A DNA stretch of 48,703 nt from Verrucomicrobia bacterium Opi.OSU.00C (lineage in GTDB: Bacteria > Verrucomicrobiota > Verrucomicrobiia > Opitutales > PNEW01): contig PNEW01000005.1 of assembly GCA_002922725.1 (NCBI GenBank), forward strand, positions 1 through 48,703, written 5' to 3'. A model generated the notes under the pieces. It searched no databases, was not told the DNA's origin, and saw only the letters and a list, made by a program, of their open reading frames with translations. Shown piece by piece: positions 17,950 through 26,431 of this stretch (position 1 is the stretch's first letter; every line of letters begins with the position of its first letter). A program made the position numbers and the translations under genes.

Positions 17950-18738
17950 ATGACACCAGAAGAAAGATACTTATTCGACCTCCAAGGTTTTCTCTTTATC
18001 CCAGAGGCAATCTCAAAAGATTTGGTGCAACAAATGAATGATGATATTGACCAGATGGAATCACTTAATGATGAGGAAGCAAATAAGTTGGGGCTGTACA
18101 GAAAATATCACAATAACAATAAGGATCATCCAGGTCATAACCCTTCCGGTTATGACTGTAATATTTTATCGAGAGGTGGACCTTTTGAGGCATTGATAGA
18201 CTGCCCACGAACGCTACCTTATATTGACTCGATGATCAACGAACCCTTCCGTCTTGATGGTTATATGTTTATGATTCGCAATCAAGGGTGTCGCACTGTT
18301 TTTCATCATGGTTATGCTGAGCTTTTACCTTATAGTGAATTTGCGGTTGAAGAAGGAGAATTTAAGTGTGTAAGTGTGAAAATCGCCTACGCCCTGAGAG
18401 ATGTGTCGGTTGAAGAAGGTTGTTTTGCCGTGATCCCAGGAAGTCATAAAAGTAATTTTGATAATCCCTTTGAAGGAATGAATCCAGATAAAAATCACCC
18501 ATTAGTTGAACCCTGTCCATGCAAGGCTGGAGATGCAGTAATATTCACTGAAGATCTTACCCACGGCTCAATGATCAACCAAAGCAAAAAGACTCGTCGT
18601 ACTCTATTCATATCCTATGCTCCGGCATTTCAATCCCCCTGGGGGAAATTGGTGGATACTGCAGATGGTTTTGAAGAAAGGGCTACTTCCAGGCAATTAG
18701 AATTAATCAGAGGGCCTTCACCATTTGCTATCGTATAA
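17950..18738 (+). CDS. Phytanoyl-CoA dioxygenase (PhyH) family protein
   Basis: This is a 262-aa cupin-fold Fe(II)/2-oxoglutarate oxygenase relative. The ATG at 17950 is preceded by AAGGA, so the TTG start at 17908 in the ORF track is rejected. The protein belongs to the subgroup with a His-Gly motif in place of HxD (VFHHGYAE, His120) and the conserved block VIPGSHKSNF. The distal histidine is His205 in DLTHGS, and basic residues TRRTLF at 215-219 are suitable for 2-oxoglutarate. It probably hydroxylates a small organic substrate. Substrate is unknown, and only the fold is confident. A related gene follows 44 bp downstream. Confidence 0.85.
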   Translation: MTPEERYLFDLQGFLFIPEAISKDLVQQMNDDIDQMESLNDEEANKLGLYRKYHNNNKDHPGHNPSGYDCNILSRGGPFEALIDCPRTLPYIDSMINEPFRLDGYMFMIRNQGCRTVFHHGYAELLPYSEFAVEEGEFKCVSVKIAYALRDVSVEEGCFAVIPGSHKSNFDNPFEGMNPDKNHPLVEPCPCKAGDAVIFTEDLTHGSMINQSKKTRRTLFISYAPAFQSPWGKLVDTADGFEERATSRQLELIRGPSPFAIV

Positions 18739-18782
18739 GCATATTTTAAAAGTGTAATATCAGTTTCTGCTTGCTAGATCAG

Positions 18783-19628
18783 ATGGAGAAAAAGACTAAG
18801 AAGAAAGTGCCTCGGTTACTCAAATTACAGACGGGTACTGGTGAACGTCACCTTTCAGATGAAGAAAGGCATTTTTTTGATATCAAAGGATATCTAGTAA
18901 TGGAAAATTTCTTTGTGCCCAATCAGGTAAATGAAGCACGCGAAGCAATACAGGATATGGCTAAAAAACCCTCAGCAAATATTACGATAGAAAGAAAGGA
19001 TTACGAGCTCGAACTATTAAATATCGTTGAGGCTGGAGGCATTCTTGAGGATGCTATTATTTTCAAACGCCTGCTCCAACCAATGGAAGAAATAATCTGG
19101 GGTAGCCAGGTTCGGCTCGTCGCTTCCCGTGGGCTGATCAAAGAACCTGGCAGTATAGAGACACTTACACAAGGGGGAAAGGCTGATCCCCGACGATATA
19201 CAAAATACAGATGCTTTGTCGAAGGTGAATTTCGATGCCTTATGACAACTTGCCTTATTGCCCTTAATAATTGTTCAAATGGTAACGGTACATTCTGTAT
19301 AATTCCAGCAAGTCATAAAAGTAACTTTCCTCATCCCTACAGTAACACGTCTCTGGAATCAGTATCCGTTTTAAAAGATATCGCTCTCAAAGCCGGCGAT
19401 GCAATCATCTTTAGCGAAAATTTATCTCATGCGATAAAATCACCAATTAATGAAAAATACTTATGGCTCTCTTATCAATACGGTCCTTCTTACATGTTAA
19501 GTTGGCCGGGTTGTGAGGCTTCTAAGGAATTACGTACAAGAACCATGGATAGCGAAATTAAAACACGCCTTTTAAAAACGCCCTATTACCACCCTTGGGA
19601 TTATTATTATAAAGATATTGTAAATTAG
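18783..19628 (+). CDS. PhyH-family paralogue with apparently degenerate active site
   Basis: This protein is 281 aa from the ATG at 18783 (the ORF-track TTG at 18771 is not needed). It aligns by eye with the preceding gene: DEERHFFDIKGYLVMENF at the start, then GEFRC, IIPASHKSNFPHP, LKAGDAIIFSENLSHA. The region matching His120 of its neighbour reads LTQGGKADPR, so the proximal iron-binding histidine is replaced by Gln130. The distal His216 is kept. The arginine pair after it is replaced by EKYLWL. It may therefore not bind iron/2-oxoglutarate normally. It could be a non-catalytic partner of the first gene, or use another residue. No frameshift is present and the reading frame is clean, which argues for a retained function. 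Confidence 0.78.
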   Translation: MEKKTKKKVPRLLKLQTGTGERHLSDEERHFFDIKGYLVMENFFVPNQVNEAREAIQDMAKKPSANITIERKDYELELLNIVEAGGILEDAIIFKRLLQPMEEIIWGSQVRLVASRGLIKEPGSIETLTQGGKADPRRYTKYRCFVEGEFRCLMTTCLIALNNCSNGNGTFCIIPASHKSNFPHPYSNTSLESVSVLKDIALKAGDAIIFSENLSHAIKSPINEKYLWLSYQYGPSYMLSWPGCEASKELRTRTMDSEIKTRLLKTPYYHPWDYYYKDIVN

Positions 19629-19776
19629 GGTCAAAAGGACAAAGTTTCTCATCGTAATGATATATTTTTAATCAATTATTTAGGTATCTCTACAAAGTAA
19701 ATAGATAAATTATAGTAAGGATCCTTTGTTTCTATCTTCTATCAACATGGTCTTCTGATTTACAAACTTAATAATA

Positions 19777-20490
19777 ATGTCATCTGTACTTATAACAGGA
19801 GCAAATCGAGGTATTGGTTTGGCTTTGGTCAAAGAATTTCTGAAACAAGGTAATAGCGTTATAGCTACTGCTCGTCAACCTGACAAGTCAGATGAATTAA
19901 ATACATTGAGAAAAACTTTTCGGAATCCAGGTTTTACCGTTATACCAATGGATGTCACAAGTACCAATTCAGTTAATCAGGCTTATACAAAAATCGCACC
20001 AACCATTTCCAAGCTTGATATTCTCATTAATAATGCTGGTATAAATCCTGATTCCAAAGAGGAAAAAATTGAAGATATGGATCTTGCACATTTTAGGATA
20101 TCTTTTGAGGTTAATGTTGTTGGTGTCGCGCGAGTCTCACGGATATTTCTTCCACTTGTTAGAAAAAGTAATGCCCCGCGGATCATTAATATTTCATCTG
20201 GGGCAGGATCAATAGCAATGAAAACTGATTTTAAGCTTTATAGTTATAGTACTTCAAAAGCGGCATTGAATATGCTTACCCGTGCATTGGCCGCTGAATT
20301 GAAATCAGATAAAATAATTGTCGTTGCACTTAGCCCTGGCTGGGTCAGGACAGACATGGGAGGAGACGACGCTGAGATTTCACCAGAAGAATCAGCAAAA
20401 TGCATCTTTAGAACCGTTGATCATTTAACGGTAAATGAATCAGGTCAGTTTTTTGGTCGCGATGGGAATAAAGACAATTACAATTGGTGA
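19777..20490 (+). CDS. SDR family oxidoreductase (C-factor-like)
   Basis: This 237-aa classical SDR has TGANRGIG at residues 7-14 and NNAG at 85-88. The catalytic Ser is near 140/141 in INISSGAG, with Tyr157 and Lys161 in YSTSK. The SPGWVRTDMGG loop is typical of the C-factor/carbonyl-reductase-like SDR group. It is cytosolic and reduces or oxidises an unknown carbonyl. The next gene starts 3 nt after the stop, which indicates translational coupling with the unknown 263-aa protein and makes them a functional pair. Confidence 0.88.
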   Translation: MSSVLITGANRGIGLALVKEFLKQGNSVIATARQPDKSDELNTLRKTFRNPGFTVIPMDVTSTNSVNQAYTKIAPTISKLDILINNAGINPDSKEEKIEDMDLAHFRISFEVNVVGVARVSRIFLPLVRKSNAPRIINISSGAGSIAMKTDFKLYSYSTSKAALNMLTRALAAELKSDKIIVVALSPGWVRTDMGGDDAEISPEESAKCIFRTVDHLTVNESGQFFGRDGNKDNYNW

Positions 20491-20493
20491 ATA

Positions 20494-21285
20494 ATGAGTG
20501 ATTTTGATTTCAGTTATGATTACAATTTAGGGTACGACTACGCAAACTCGTTCGTCCAGTGGGACCAGAATACAGCGGATACTACACCGCGGTGTGCTTT
20601 GCATGCCAGTTGTAAAATACGTGGCAAAGGTGAAGAGTTCAGAGAATATTTCTTAAGCCACCCTTGTGCAGGAGAGAAGATGTATGCAGAAAAGAATATA
20701 ATAGCTCAACCTACAATGGAGTTTCACGCTGTGTATTGTGATGATGGACAATTCATGTTTGTTAAACAATTCGATGATTCACCAGGAATTGAACGCCAGG
20801 CCTATCGCGTGGGTGATATTGTTGATTCCAAGACTAATATTGTGACGACGATTGATAGAATGGAAAGTGGACTGCGTTATTATGTCGAAGTGGTAGAGAT
20901 GACCAGTTATAAAGAAGTCCATGATGCGATGATGGGAAACAAACCCATCCTTGGAAGAACACGTTACATTACTTCAAATGCGAATAAGACAATTGAGGTG
21001 GTAGCTGAATATCCTGTGACTGTTATGAATGCCCGTCATGAACACGACATCTGGCAAGTGGATACAGGCCCAATACTTCTTCCCGATTTTACAATTGAAC
21101 ATGCCCTCGAAGTAGCCATTTTCCGTCAGGCTTATATTGTCTATAACCGTTGGAACTACTCCGAGTACGCGATGCGATTACCTGTAAATATTAAAGGAGC
21201 TAGCTATCCAGTACTTCAATATACGGATTGTGGTCCTCTTGGGACTGAGGTACGTAATCAATTATACGTGGTTAAAGTCATTTAA
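20494..21285 (+). CDS. Conserved-looking protein of unknown function, coupled to the SDR
   Basis: This is a 263-aa soluble protein without a signal peptide or membrane segment. I do not recognise a family. Visible features are an aromatic/acidic N-terminus (SDFDFSYDYNLGYDYAN), four cysteines (C34 and C40 in RCALHASCK, C58, C82), and many beta-prone segments (TMEFHAVYCDDGQFMFVKQF, LRYYVEVVEM, TIEVVAEYPVTVMNARHEHDIW). A C-terminal helix-rich part precedes YPVLQYTDCGPLG. The regular strand pattern suggests a beta-sandwich or lipocalin/calycin-like fold, but this is a guess. The 3-nt gap to the SDR indicates a shared role. Good residue composition and length support a genuine gene. Confidence 0.75.
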   Translation: MSDFDFSYDYNLGYDYANSFVQWDQNTADTTPRCALHASCKIRGKGEEFREYFLSHPCAGEKMYAEKNIIAQPTMEFHAVYCDDGQFMFVKQFDDSPGIERQAYRVGDIVDSKTNIVTTIDRMESGLRYYVEVVEMTSYKEVHDAMMGNKPILGRTRYITSNANKTIEVVAEYPVTVMNARHEHDIWQVDTGPILLPDFTIEHALEVAIFRQAYIVYNRWNYSEYAMRLPVNIKGASYPVLQYTDCGPLGTEVRNQLYVVKVI

Positions 21286-21337
21286 CCAATATAGAAGCCT
21301 CCGATAACACTACACGCGCTTTAATTATTTCACTCGA

Positions 21338-22477
21338 TTAAACTGCTACCTGTGTTTGGGCCATTGTTTTGCGCGAGGCTCGAATAGCCTGGCCAATAAG
21401 AGGTATACATTTATGAATATCTTCTAGGCTACAATAACCAAAAGCTAAACGAAGATAAGGGATATCTTGTTCTTTCACATGGTAAGCAGAACCGTGACCA
21501 TAAAGAATGCCTTTTTTATTAAGAAGAGCTTCGAGTTTTAATCTATCTACATCACTGGGAAACTTTACCCAGATAAAGATACCTCCAACAGGATGTGACC
21601 AAGTGCAAATATCGTTTACGCTTGATTCTAATCCGGCACAAACCGCATCCCTTTTTTTCTTAAGAATAAAGTTAGCTTTAGTAACATAGTCCCAAAGATT
21701 ATCTTTTAAATAGGCTGCACAAATGGATGCAGCCAACAGACTATTTCCACCATCAAAACGACGTTCCATAATACGATCAAACATGGGAGGCCGTGCAAGA
21801 AGATACCCCAAACGTAGGCCTGGTCCCAATATTTTTGAAAGTGAACATAAATAAATAATGTTGGGACTTTCATTCAAGGCATAAAAGGAGGGTTCTTTTT
21901 TACCATCAAAGTGAACATCTCCATAACAATTATCATCTACCACGACAGTGTTATATTTTAACGCTACATCAATGAGTTCCAGTCGACGGGATTTAGGCAT
22001 CAAGATGCCAGTAGGATTATGGTATGTGGGTAAGCTATAAATAAACCGAGGAGGAGTTCCCTTTCTATGGAGCTCATTCAACGTATTTTCCAGAGCATCT
22101 ATTCTCATTCCATGTTCATCCATAGGAATACCTACCAGTTGTGCTCCCAATCTTTTATAAATACTAAGTGTTCCCGAATATGTTAGCTCTTCTGTTAAAA
22201 TAATGTCCCCTGGTTTCTCCATAAGTGCTTCAGCGATAAGAGTAACCGCCTGCATTGAACCATTCATTAAGGATATATTATCTGGAAAAACCTTCACCCC
22301 TTCACGCTGGGATTCTCTCTCAGCTATTACTTCACGCAATCCAAGGTGTCCTTGTTCAGGGTATCTTGCAAAATCAATACCGACATCATTAATAGCCTGA
22401 ACCGCGTAACCTGCTAAGTTTGCTGTGGGAAATGAAGCTGGATCTGTACATCCAGAACGGAAATCATAAGTTTTCAT
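21338..22477 (-). CDS. PLP-dependent aminotransferase, class I/II (2-aminoadipate aminotransferase / MocR-core-like)
   Basis: This 379-aa fold-type I aminotransferase has HNPTG at residues 153-157 and the PLP-phosphate/pyridine region VVVDDNCYGD. Lys215 in CSLSKILGPGLRLGYL is the Schiff-base lysine. The SLSKxLGPGLRLGY sequence is typical of LysN/MocR-type aminotransferases. There is no N-terminal winged-helix domain, so it is an enzyme, not a MocR regulator. It is convergent with the 263-aa unknown protein and divergent from the DUF1932-type dehydrogenase gene. The amino donor/acceptor pair is unknown. Confidence 0.9.
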   Translation of the reverse strand: MKTYDFRSGCTDPASFPTANLAGYAVQAINDVGIDFARYPEQGHLGLREVIAERESQREGVKVFPDNISLMNGSMQAVTLIAEALMEKPGDIILTEELTYSGTLSIYKRLGAQLVGIPMDEHGMRIDALENTLNELHRKGTPPRFIYSLPTYHNPTGILMPKSRRLELIDVALKYNTVVVDDNCYGDVHFDGKKEPSFYALNESPNIIYLCSLSKILGPGLRLGYLLARPPMFDRIMERRFDGGNSLLAASICAAYLKDNLWDYVTKANFILKKKRDAVCAGLESSVNDICTWSHPVGGIFIWVKFPSDVDRLKLEALLNKKGILYGHGSAYHVKEQDIPYLRLAFGYCSLEDIHKCIPLIGQAIRASRKTMAQTQVAV

Positions 22478-22880
22478 AATACCTTTAGATTATTATTTAA
22501 AAGCAGAATGTTAAGCCAAATATAAAAACCAAAGAATATATATAAACATTCCCGATAATTCATATTTAAACAGACAGGTTTCATGCTAAATTCAGATATC
22601 TATAATTAGGATAAACTAAATTGGGATCATAAAAAGACAAATTTAATTCTTGAACGAGTACAAAATGCTTAAAACATTAGGGTTTAATGTTAGGACGTAT
22701 TAGAAGTAAAATTTGATCTTCGAAATCACCATAAATAGATTGTTACGATTAAAAAGATCGTATTAGACGCACTATATGTTAAGTGTTAAAACTTTAGTTT
22801 TAAGCAAAACCTAAAGCACTCGTTAACGTTCTGCCTACTTTATCAGAATAGATTTTATTAAAAACTAAAGGAGATTGTAA
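22478..22880. other. 403-bp divergent intergenic region
   Basis: This AT-rich spacer lies between two divergent genes and must hold both promoters. I see no ORF or RNA gene. Short palindromic pieces (AAAACTTTAGTTTT around 22790-22804) are not convincing operators. The strongest ribosome-binding site in the window, AAAGGAG at 22867-22873, lies 7 nt before the dehydrogenase ATG. Confidence 0.45.
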
Positions 22881-23306
22881 ATGGCATTAAAAACAGTTGG
22901 TTTATTAAGTCCGGGCGAAATGGGTCATGTCGTCGCGAAAGTACTAATCGATCAGGGGATGCCTGTAGTCAGCTGCCTTGAAAATCGTAGTGAGTTGACA
23001 CAATCGCTAGCGAAACAGGTGGGTATTCATAAAGTTGAATCCTACAATCAGCTCGTGATTGAATCAGATATAATTCTCTCTATCTTGGTCCCCGCAGAAG
23101 CAAAGAAAGTAGCTGAAAAAGTAGTATTGGCTACCAACACTACCGACAATCAACTTATCTATGTAGATTGTAATGCCATCGCACCAAATACGACTAAGTC
23201 TATAAATCAAATAATAACAGAAGCGGGCAACCAATTTATTGATGCAGGAATTATTGGACCTCCTCCAAGAGAAAAAAACGTCCACACGTTTTTATGCTTC
23301 GGGTAA
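22881..23306 (+). CDS. NAD(P)-dependent 3-hydroxyisobutyrate dehydrogenase-like protein, N-terminal part (frameshifted)
   Basis: This is the NAD(P)-binding half of a beta-hydroxyacid dehydrogenase-type enzyme with a C-terminal DUF1932 domain. The start is well supported by AAAGGAG 7 nt upstream. The Rossmann loop is GLLSPGEMGHVVA near the N-terminus, then a hydrophobic strand IILSILVPAEA and VDCNAIAPNT, the substrate-binding segment. The frame derails after DAGIIGPPPREK at an A7 run (23272-23278), giving a 141-aa product with a meaningless tail. The rest of the protein continues in the next frame. One surplus A explains the break. Unless corrected, the product lacks its catalytic/dimerisation domain. 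Confidence 0.85.
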   Translation: MALKTVGLLSPGEMGHVVAKVLIDQGMPVVSCLENRSELTQSLAKQVGIHKVESYNQLVIESDIILSILVPAEAKKVAEKVVLATNTTDNQLIYVDCNAIAPNTTKSINQIITEAGNQFIDAGIIGPPPREKNVHTFLCFG

Positions 23307-23754
23307 GGAAGCAAGTAAGTTTGAAGTATTAAAAAACTACGGTCTTGATATACGTATTGTTGGACCAGAGATCGGCCAAGCTTCGGGATTAAAAATGTGT
23401 TATGCGGCATTAACAAAAGGAACTGCTGCCTTATCAACGGAATTATTGGTTGCTGCTTCAAAAATGGGCCTGATAAAATCATTAATAGAAGAATTCAAAT
23501 TAAGTCAGGCACAGTCCTATAATGCATTAAAACATAGCCTTCCTAGCATGCCGACTAAAGCAAACCGTTGGGTAGGTGAGATGGAAGAAATTGCTAAATC
23601 CTTTGAAGATGTAGGATTAACCCCAAAAATATTTCAGGGTGCTGCGGAATTATATAAATTCGTCGGAAAATCTTTTCTAGCTGATGAAACATTTGAATCA
23701 CGTGATAAAAATCGGACATTAACTGAAATGATCGATATCTTAAAGGATACCTAG
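23272..23754 (+). CDS. DUF1932-type dehydrogenase, C-terminal part (continuation after frameshift)
   Basis: This is the second part of the dehydrogenase above in the +1 frame, running KKTSTRFYASGKEASKFEVL onward from A7 at 23272-23278. It includes the helical C-terminal domain of the family (IGQASGLKMCYAALTKGTAALSTE), which contains the lysine/asparagine region used by 3-hydroxyisobutyrate dehydrogenase relatives, and ends naturally. No other disruptions are seen, so a single-base change separates this from an intact ~290-aa enzyme. The ORF-track start at 23239 overlaps the upstream frame and is unlikely to be used. It is followed by an RraA-family gene 126 bp downstream, a pairing that suggests 2-keto-acid/hydroxy-acid breakdown. 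Confidence 0.82.
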   Translation, partial: KKTSTRFYASGKEASKFEVLKNYGLDIRIVGPEIGQASGLKMCYAALTKGTAALSTELLVAASKMGLIKSLIEEFKLSQAQSYNALKHSLPSMPTKANRWVGEMEEIAKSFEDVGLTPKIFQGAAELYKFVGKSFLADETFESRDKNRTLTEMIDILKDT

Positions 23755-23783
23755 GAAATACCGGTCGTTGGAAAAGCAATCGG

Positions 23784-23800
23784 CAGATTTTAAAAATCTG
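23784..23800 (+). terminator. Short hairpin downstream of the dehydrogenase
   Basis: CAGATTTT-A-AAAATCTG is a perfect 8-bp inverted repeat 30 bp after the dehydrogenase stop. The stem is AT-rich and not followed by a strong T-run, so termination would be weak. It may be an mRNA 3' structure or chance. Confidence 0.25.
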
Positions 23801-23880
23801 TCATCAAAACTCATAAAAATGGCTAAAGTGTAAAGCTTGACCTAATATTAAAATCTCTCAATAGATCATATAATATTTAT

Positions 23881-24567
23881 ATGCCTAACTGGAATACCGA
23901 TAATGAACTGTTTGATCTTCTCAAGAGAGAGCTATTTACTGCCGTTGTTGGGGATGTTATGGATGATATAGGGTTATTTCATCAGTTTTTACCCAGACAG
24001 ATCCAGCCATTGCGAGATGATATGACAGTCATTGGTAGAGCAATGCCAGTACATGAAGCAGATTACGGGGATAAAGCTCCTTACGAAAAAGGTCGCGATA
24101 AACCTTTTGGTTTAATGTTTAAAGCCCTAGATGACTTGAATGAGGGCGAAGTTTACATTAGTACAGGAGCTTCACCAACCTATGCCCTATGGGGAGAACT
24201 TATGAGCCTGCAGGCCATGAAACAAAAAGCTGTAGGTGCTGTTGTAAATGGGGTCAGCCGCGATACACATGGAATCCTAAAATTAAATTTTCCCACTTTT
24301 TCAACTGGTCGCTATGCACAGGATCAAGGTGTACGTGGTCGGGTAATCGACTTTCGTTGTAGTATAATGTTTCCTAATGGAGTTGAGGTAACTCCTGGTG
24401 ATATCATTTTCGGCGATATAGACGGCGTTCTTGTTGTTCCCAAGGAAAACGAAGAAGATATAGTCAGTCGCGCTCTAGATAAAGTTAGAGGTGAAAATAT
24501 GGTTCGACAATCCATTGAAAAAGGAATGTCTTCACAGGAGGCTTTCGATACCTATGGAATTATGTAA
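23881..24567 (+). CDS. RraA family protein (4-hydroxy-4-methyl-2-oxoglutarate aldolase/RraA-like)
   Basis: This 228-aa protein of the RraA-like fold was formerly annotated as dimethylmenaquinone methyltransferase. The conserved NGVSRD motif gives Arg127 and Asp128, the pair that positions pyruvate and metal in HMG aldolases. The C-terminal GDIIFGDIDGVLVVP block is the family signature. Enzymatic members cleave 4-hydroxy-4-methyl-2-oxoglutarate or decarboxylate oxaloacetate; others inhibit RNase E. The catabolic surroundings and the adjacent hydroxyacid dehydrogenase favour an aldolase/decarboxylase role. It is cytosolic. Confidence 0.88.
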   Translation: MPNWNTDNELFDLLKRELFTAVVGDVMDDIGLFHQFLPRQIQPLRDDMTVIGRAMPVHEADYGDKAPYEKGRDKPFGLMFKALDDLNEGEVYISTGASPTYALWGELMSLQAMKQKAVGAVVNGVSRDTHGILKLNFPTFSTGRYAQDQGVRGRVIDFRCSIMFPNGVEVTPGDIIFGDIDGVLVVPKENEEDIVSRALDKVRGENMVRQSIEKGMSSQEAFDTYGIM

Positions 24568-24632
24568 GACGTCTGGTCCTTCGATTTTTATAGATAATTT
24601 TGGGATGAAGGGAAATACTCCTTACACCTCAC

Positions 24633-24648
24633 AATTTAAGCTTAAATT
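24633..24648. terminator. 16-bp perfect palindrome between convergent genes
   Basis: AATTTAAGCTTAAATT is a perfect palindrome in the 102-bp gap between the convergent RraA-like gene and the aldehyde dehydrogenase gene. It would read the same for both strands. The stem is AT-rich. A bidirectional transcription end is the most natural idea, but support is only positional. Confidence 0.3.
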
Positions 24649-24669
24649 TGGGATTACCAACGACCTTAC

Positions 24670-26175
24670 TTACAATGCGACCACAACAGCCTTAGTTTCA
24701 GTATAATTGTTAAGAACTTCGTGCCCCATTTCTCTACCCCAACCAGATTCTTTATAGCCACCAAATGGAAGTGCAGCATCAAATACGTTGTAACAATTTA
24801 TCCATACAGTCCCTGCACGTAGCTCAGCAGCGGTTCGATGTGCTTTAGAAATATCACTGGTCCAAACCGCGGCAGCTAAACCGTAGTTACTATCATTGGC
24901 ATGTTGAATAAGCGGGTCTCCTTCCTTAAAAGGTTCTACAACTACGACTGGCCCAAAAATTTCTTCCTTAACAATTTTCATGTCTTGATTCGTATTGGTA
25001 TATACCGTGGGCTGAACAAAATAACCAGAACTACCGAGGCGATTACCACCTGCAACCTGTTGAGCTCCTTGTTCCACGCCCGAAGCCATATAGCCGCAGA
25101 CACGATCCAATTGTTCGTCAGAGACAAGTGGCCCCATTTCAGTATCATCAGCCAAACCTGGACCCACTTTTATTTTCTTTGCATGTTCTGCAACCCCGTT
25201 AAGGACATCATCGAACACATCGTCTTCAACGTACAAGCGTGAGCCTGCACAACAGCATTGGCCATGATTGAAAAATATCGCATTTGCGGCACCTTCAATT
25301 GCAACACTTAAATCAGGGACATCTTTATAAAGAACATTAGGCGACTTCCCTCCTAATTCCAAAGTAACTTTTTTTAAATTCCCTGCAGCTGCCTGAACAA
25401 TAAGTTTACCCACTTCAGTGGAACCTGTGAATGCAACTTTATCCACCCCATCATGAGCGGCTAAAGCCGCCCCGGCTTCACCATAACCAGGCACAATATT
25501 AACAACACCATCCGGGACACCAGCTTCAGCCAAAAGTTCACCTAGGCGCAGTGCACTCAAAGGCGTTTGTTCAGCAGGTTTAAGTATAACGCTATTTCCA
25601 GTTGTTAATACAGGTCCTAATTTCCATGCGGCCATAAGCAATGGAAAATTCCAGGGTATAATCTGTCCGACAACACCAACAGGTTCTCTCATCGTGTAAG
25701 CGTGATAACTACCAGGCATTGAAATCGGAATCGTATTGCCTTCAATCTTAGTAGCCCATCCAGCCATATAATGAAAAAGATCAATCGCGAGTGGAAGGTC
25801 GGCCACACTTGCTACCGCTTTAGGCTTTCCATTGTCGATTGATTCTAGTTCGGCGAACTCTTCGGCATGCTCTGCAATAAGATCTCCTATTTTCCAAATA
25901 ATTTTCCCTCTTTCTGAGGGTGTTAATCTACGCCAGAGACCTTTATCAAAAGAGTTCCTTGCCGCCGATACCGCGCGTTCTATATCCTCTTTGTCACCTT
26001 CAGCGACTTGTACAATTTCTTCTCCTGATGCGGGATTATACACGGGAAATGTTTTCCCAGAAGCAGCGTCAACCCATTTACCATCGACTAACATTTGTTT
26101 AGATGACGAGATAAATTCTTTTACCTTTGGAGAAAATCCTACTTCTGGAAATTCTGCATCTTGTGTTGTGATCAT
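24670..26175 (-). CDS. NAD(P)-dependent aldehyde dehydrogenase
   Basis: This protein is 501 aa from the ATG at 26175, which has AAAGGA about 7 nt upstream. The ORF-track start at 26235 adds 20 unsupported residues. It is a standard ALDH, with a cofactor domain containing IIPWNFPLLMAAWKLGP and FTGSTEVGKLI. Glu273 in LELGGKSPN is the general base, and the nucleophile Cys308 lies in FFNHGQCCCAGSR. The C-terminal FGGYKESGWGREMG completes the family pattern. The triple-cysteine motif is of the class 1/2 retinal/betaine-aldehyde type. It oxidises an aldehyde to the acid. A role for keto-sugar-acid semialdehyde is possible from context only. It is convergent with the RraA-like gene. Confidence 0.95.
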   Translation of the reverse strand: MITTQDAEFPEVGFSPKVKEFISSSKQMLVDGKWVDAASGKTFPVYNPASGEEIVQVAEGDKEDIERAVSAARNSFDKGLWRRLTPSERGKIIWKIGDLIAEHAEEFAELESIDNGKPKAVASVADLPLAIDLFHYMAGWATKIEGNTIPISMPGSYHAYTMREPVGVVGQIIPWNFPLLMAAWKLGPVLTTGNSVILKPAEQTPLSALRLGELLAEAGVPDGVVNIVPGYGEAGAALAAHDGVDKVAFTGSTEVGKLIVQAAAGNLKKVTLELGGKSPNVLYKDVPDLSVAIEGAANAIFFNHGQCCCAGSRLYVEDDVFDDVLNGVAEHAKKIKVGPGLADDTEMGPLVSDEQLDRVCGYMASGVEQGAQQVAGGNRLGSSGYFVQPTVYTNTNQDMKIVKEEIFGPVVVVEPFKEGDPLIQHANDSNYGLAAAVWTSDISKAHRTAAELRAGTVWINCYNVFDAALPFGGYKESGWGREMGHEVLNNYTETKAVVVAL

Positions 26176-26291
26176 GTTCAATTCCTTTCTTTTAGAGGGA
26201 TTCTTGTCATAAAATGATGTATATAATGTAACCACCGTATAGAATATTCCAATTAAAATCAGTATTAGATCTGATTTTTATTCGTTTTCAA

Positions 26292-26354
26292 AAAATGCCA
26301 TATTTAATCGTATTCTTACTTCATTTTTATTATAACAAAATAATATGGCATTTT
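26292..26354. repeat. 13-bp perfect inverted repeat with 37-nt spacer
   Basis: AAAATGCCATATT (26292-26304) and AATATGGCATTTT (26342-26354) are exact reverse complements. They lie in the 256-bp gap between the divergent aldehyde dehydrogenase and the broken epimerase. Two half-sites ~50 bp apart could bind a dimeric regulator controlling both directions. A tiny mobile-element remnant is a less likely alternative. Confidence 0.5.
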
Positions 26355-26431
26355 ATTCATCAAACTGCTTAGAAAGTATACTTTTAAAAACTCAATACTT
26401 TAACCATTTTAACCTAAACTCGTAAAATACG

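Noticed and set aside
21338-22477. MocR-type transcription regulator
   Set aside because: The aminotransferase domain begins at the N-terminus and no winged-helix domain is present, so this is an enzyme only.
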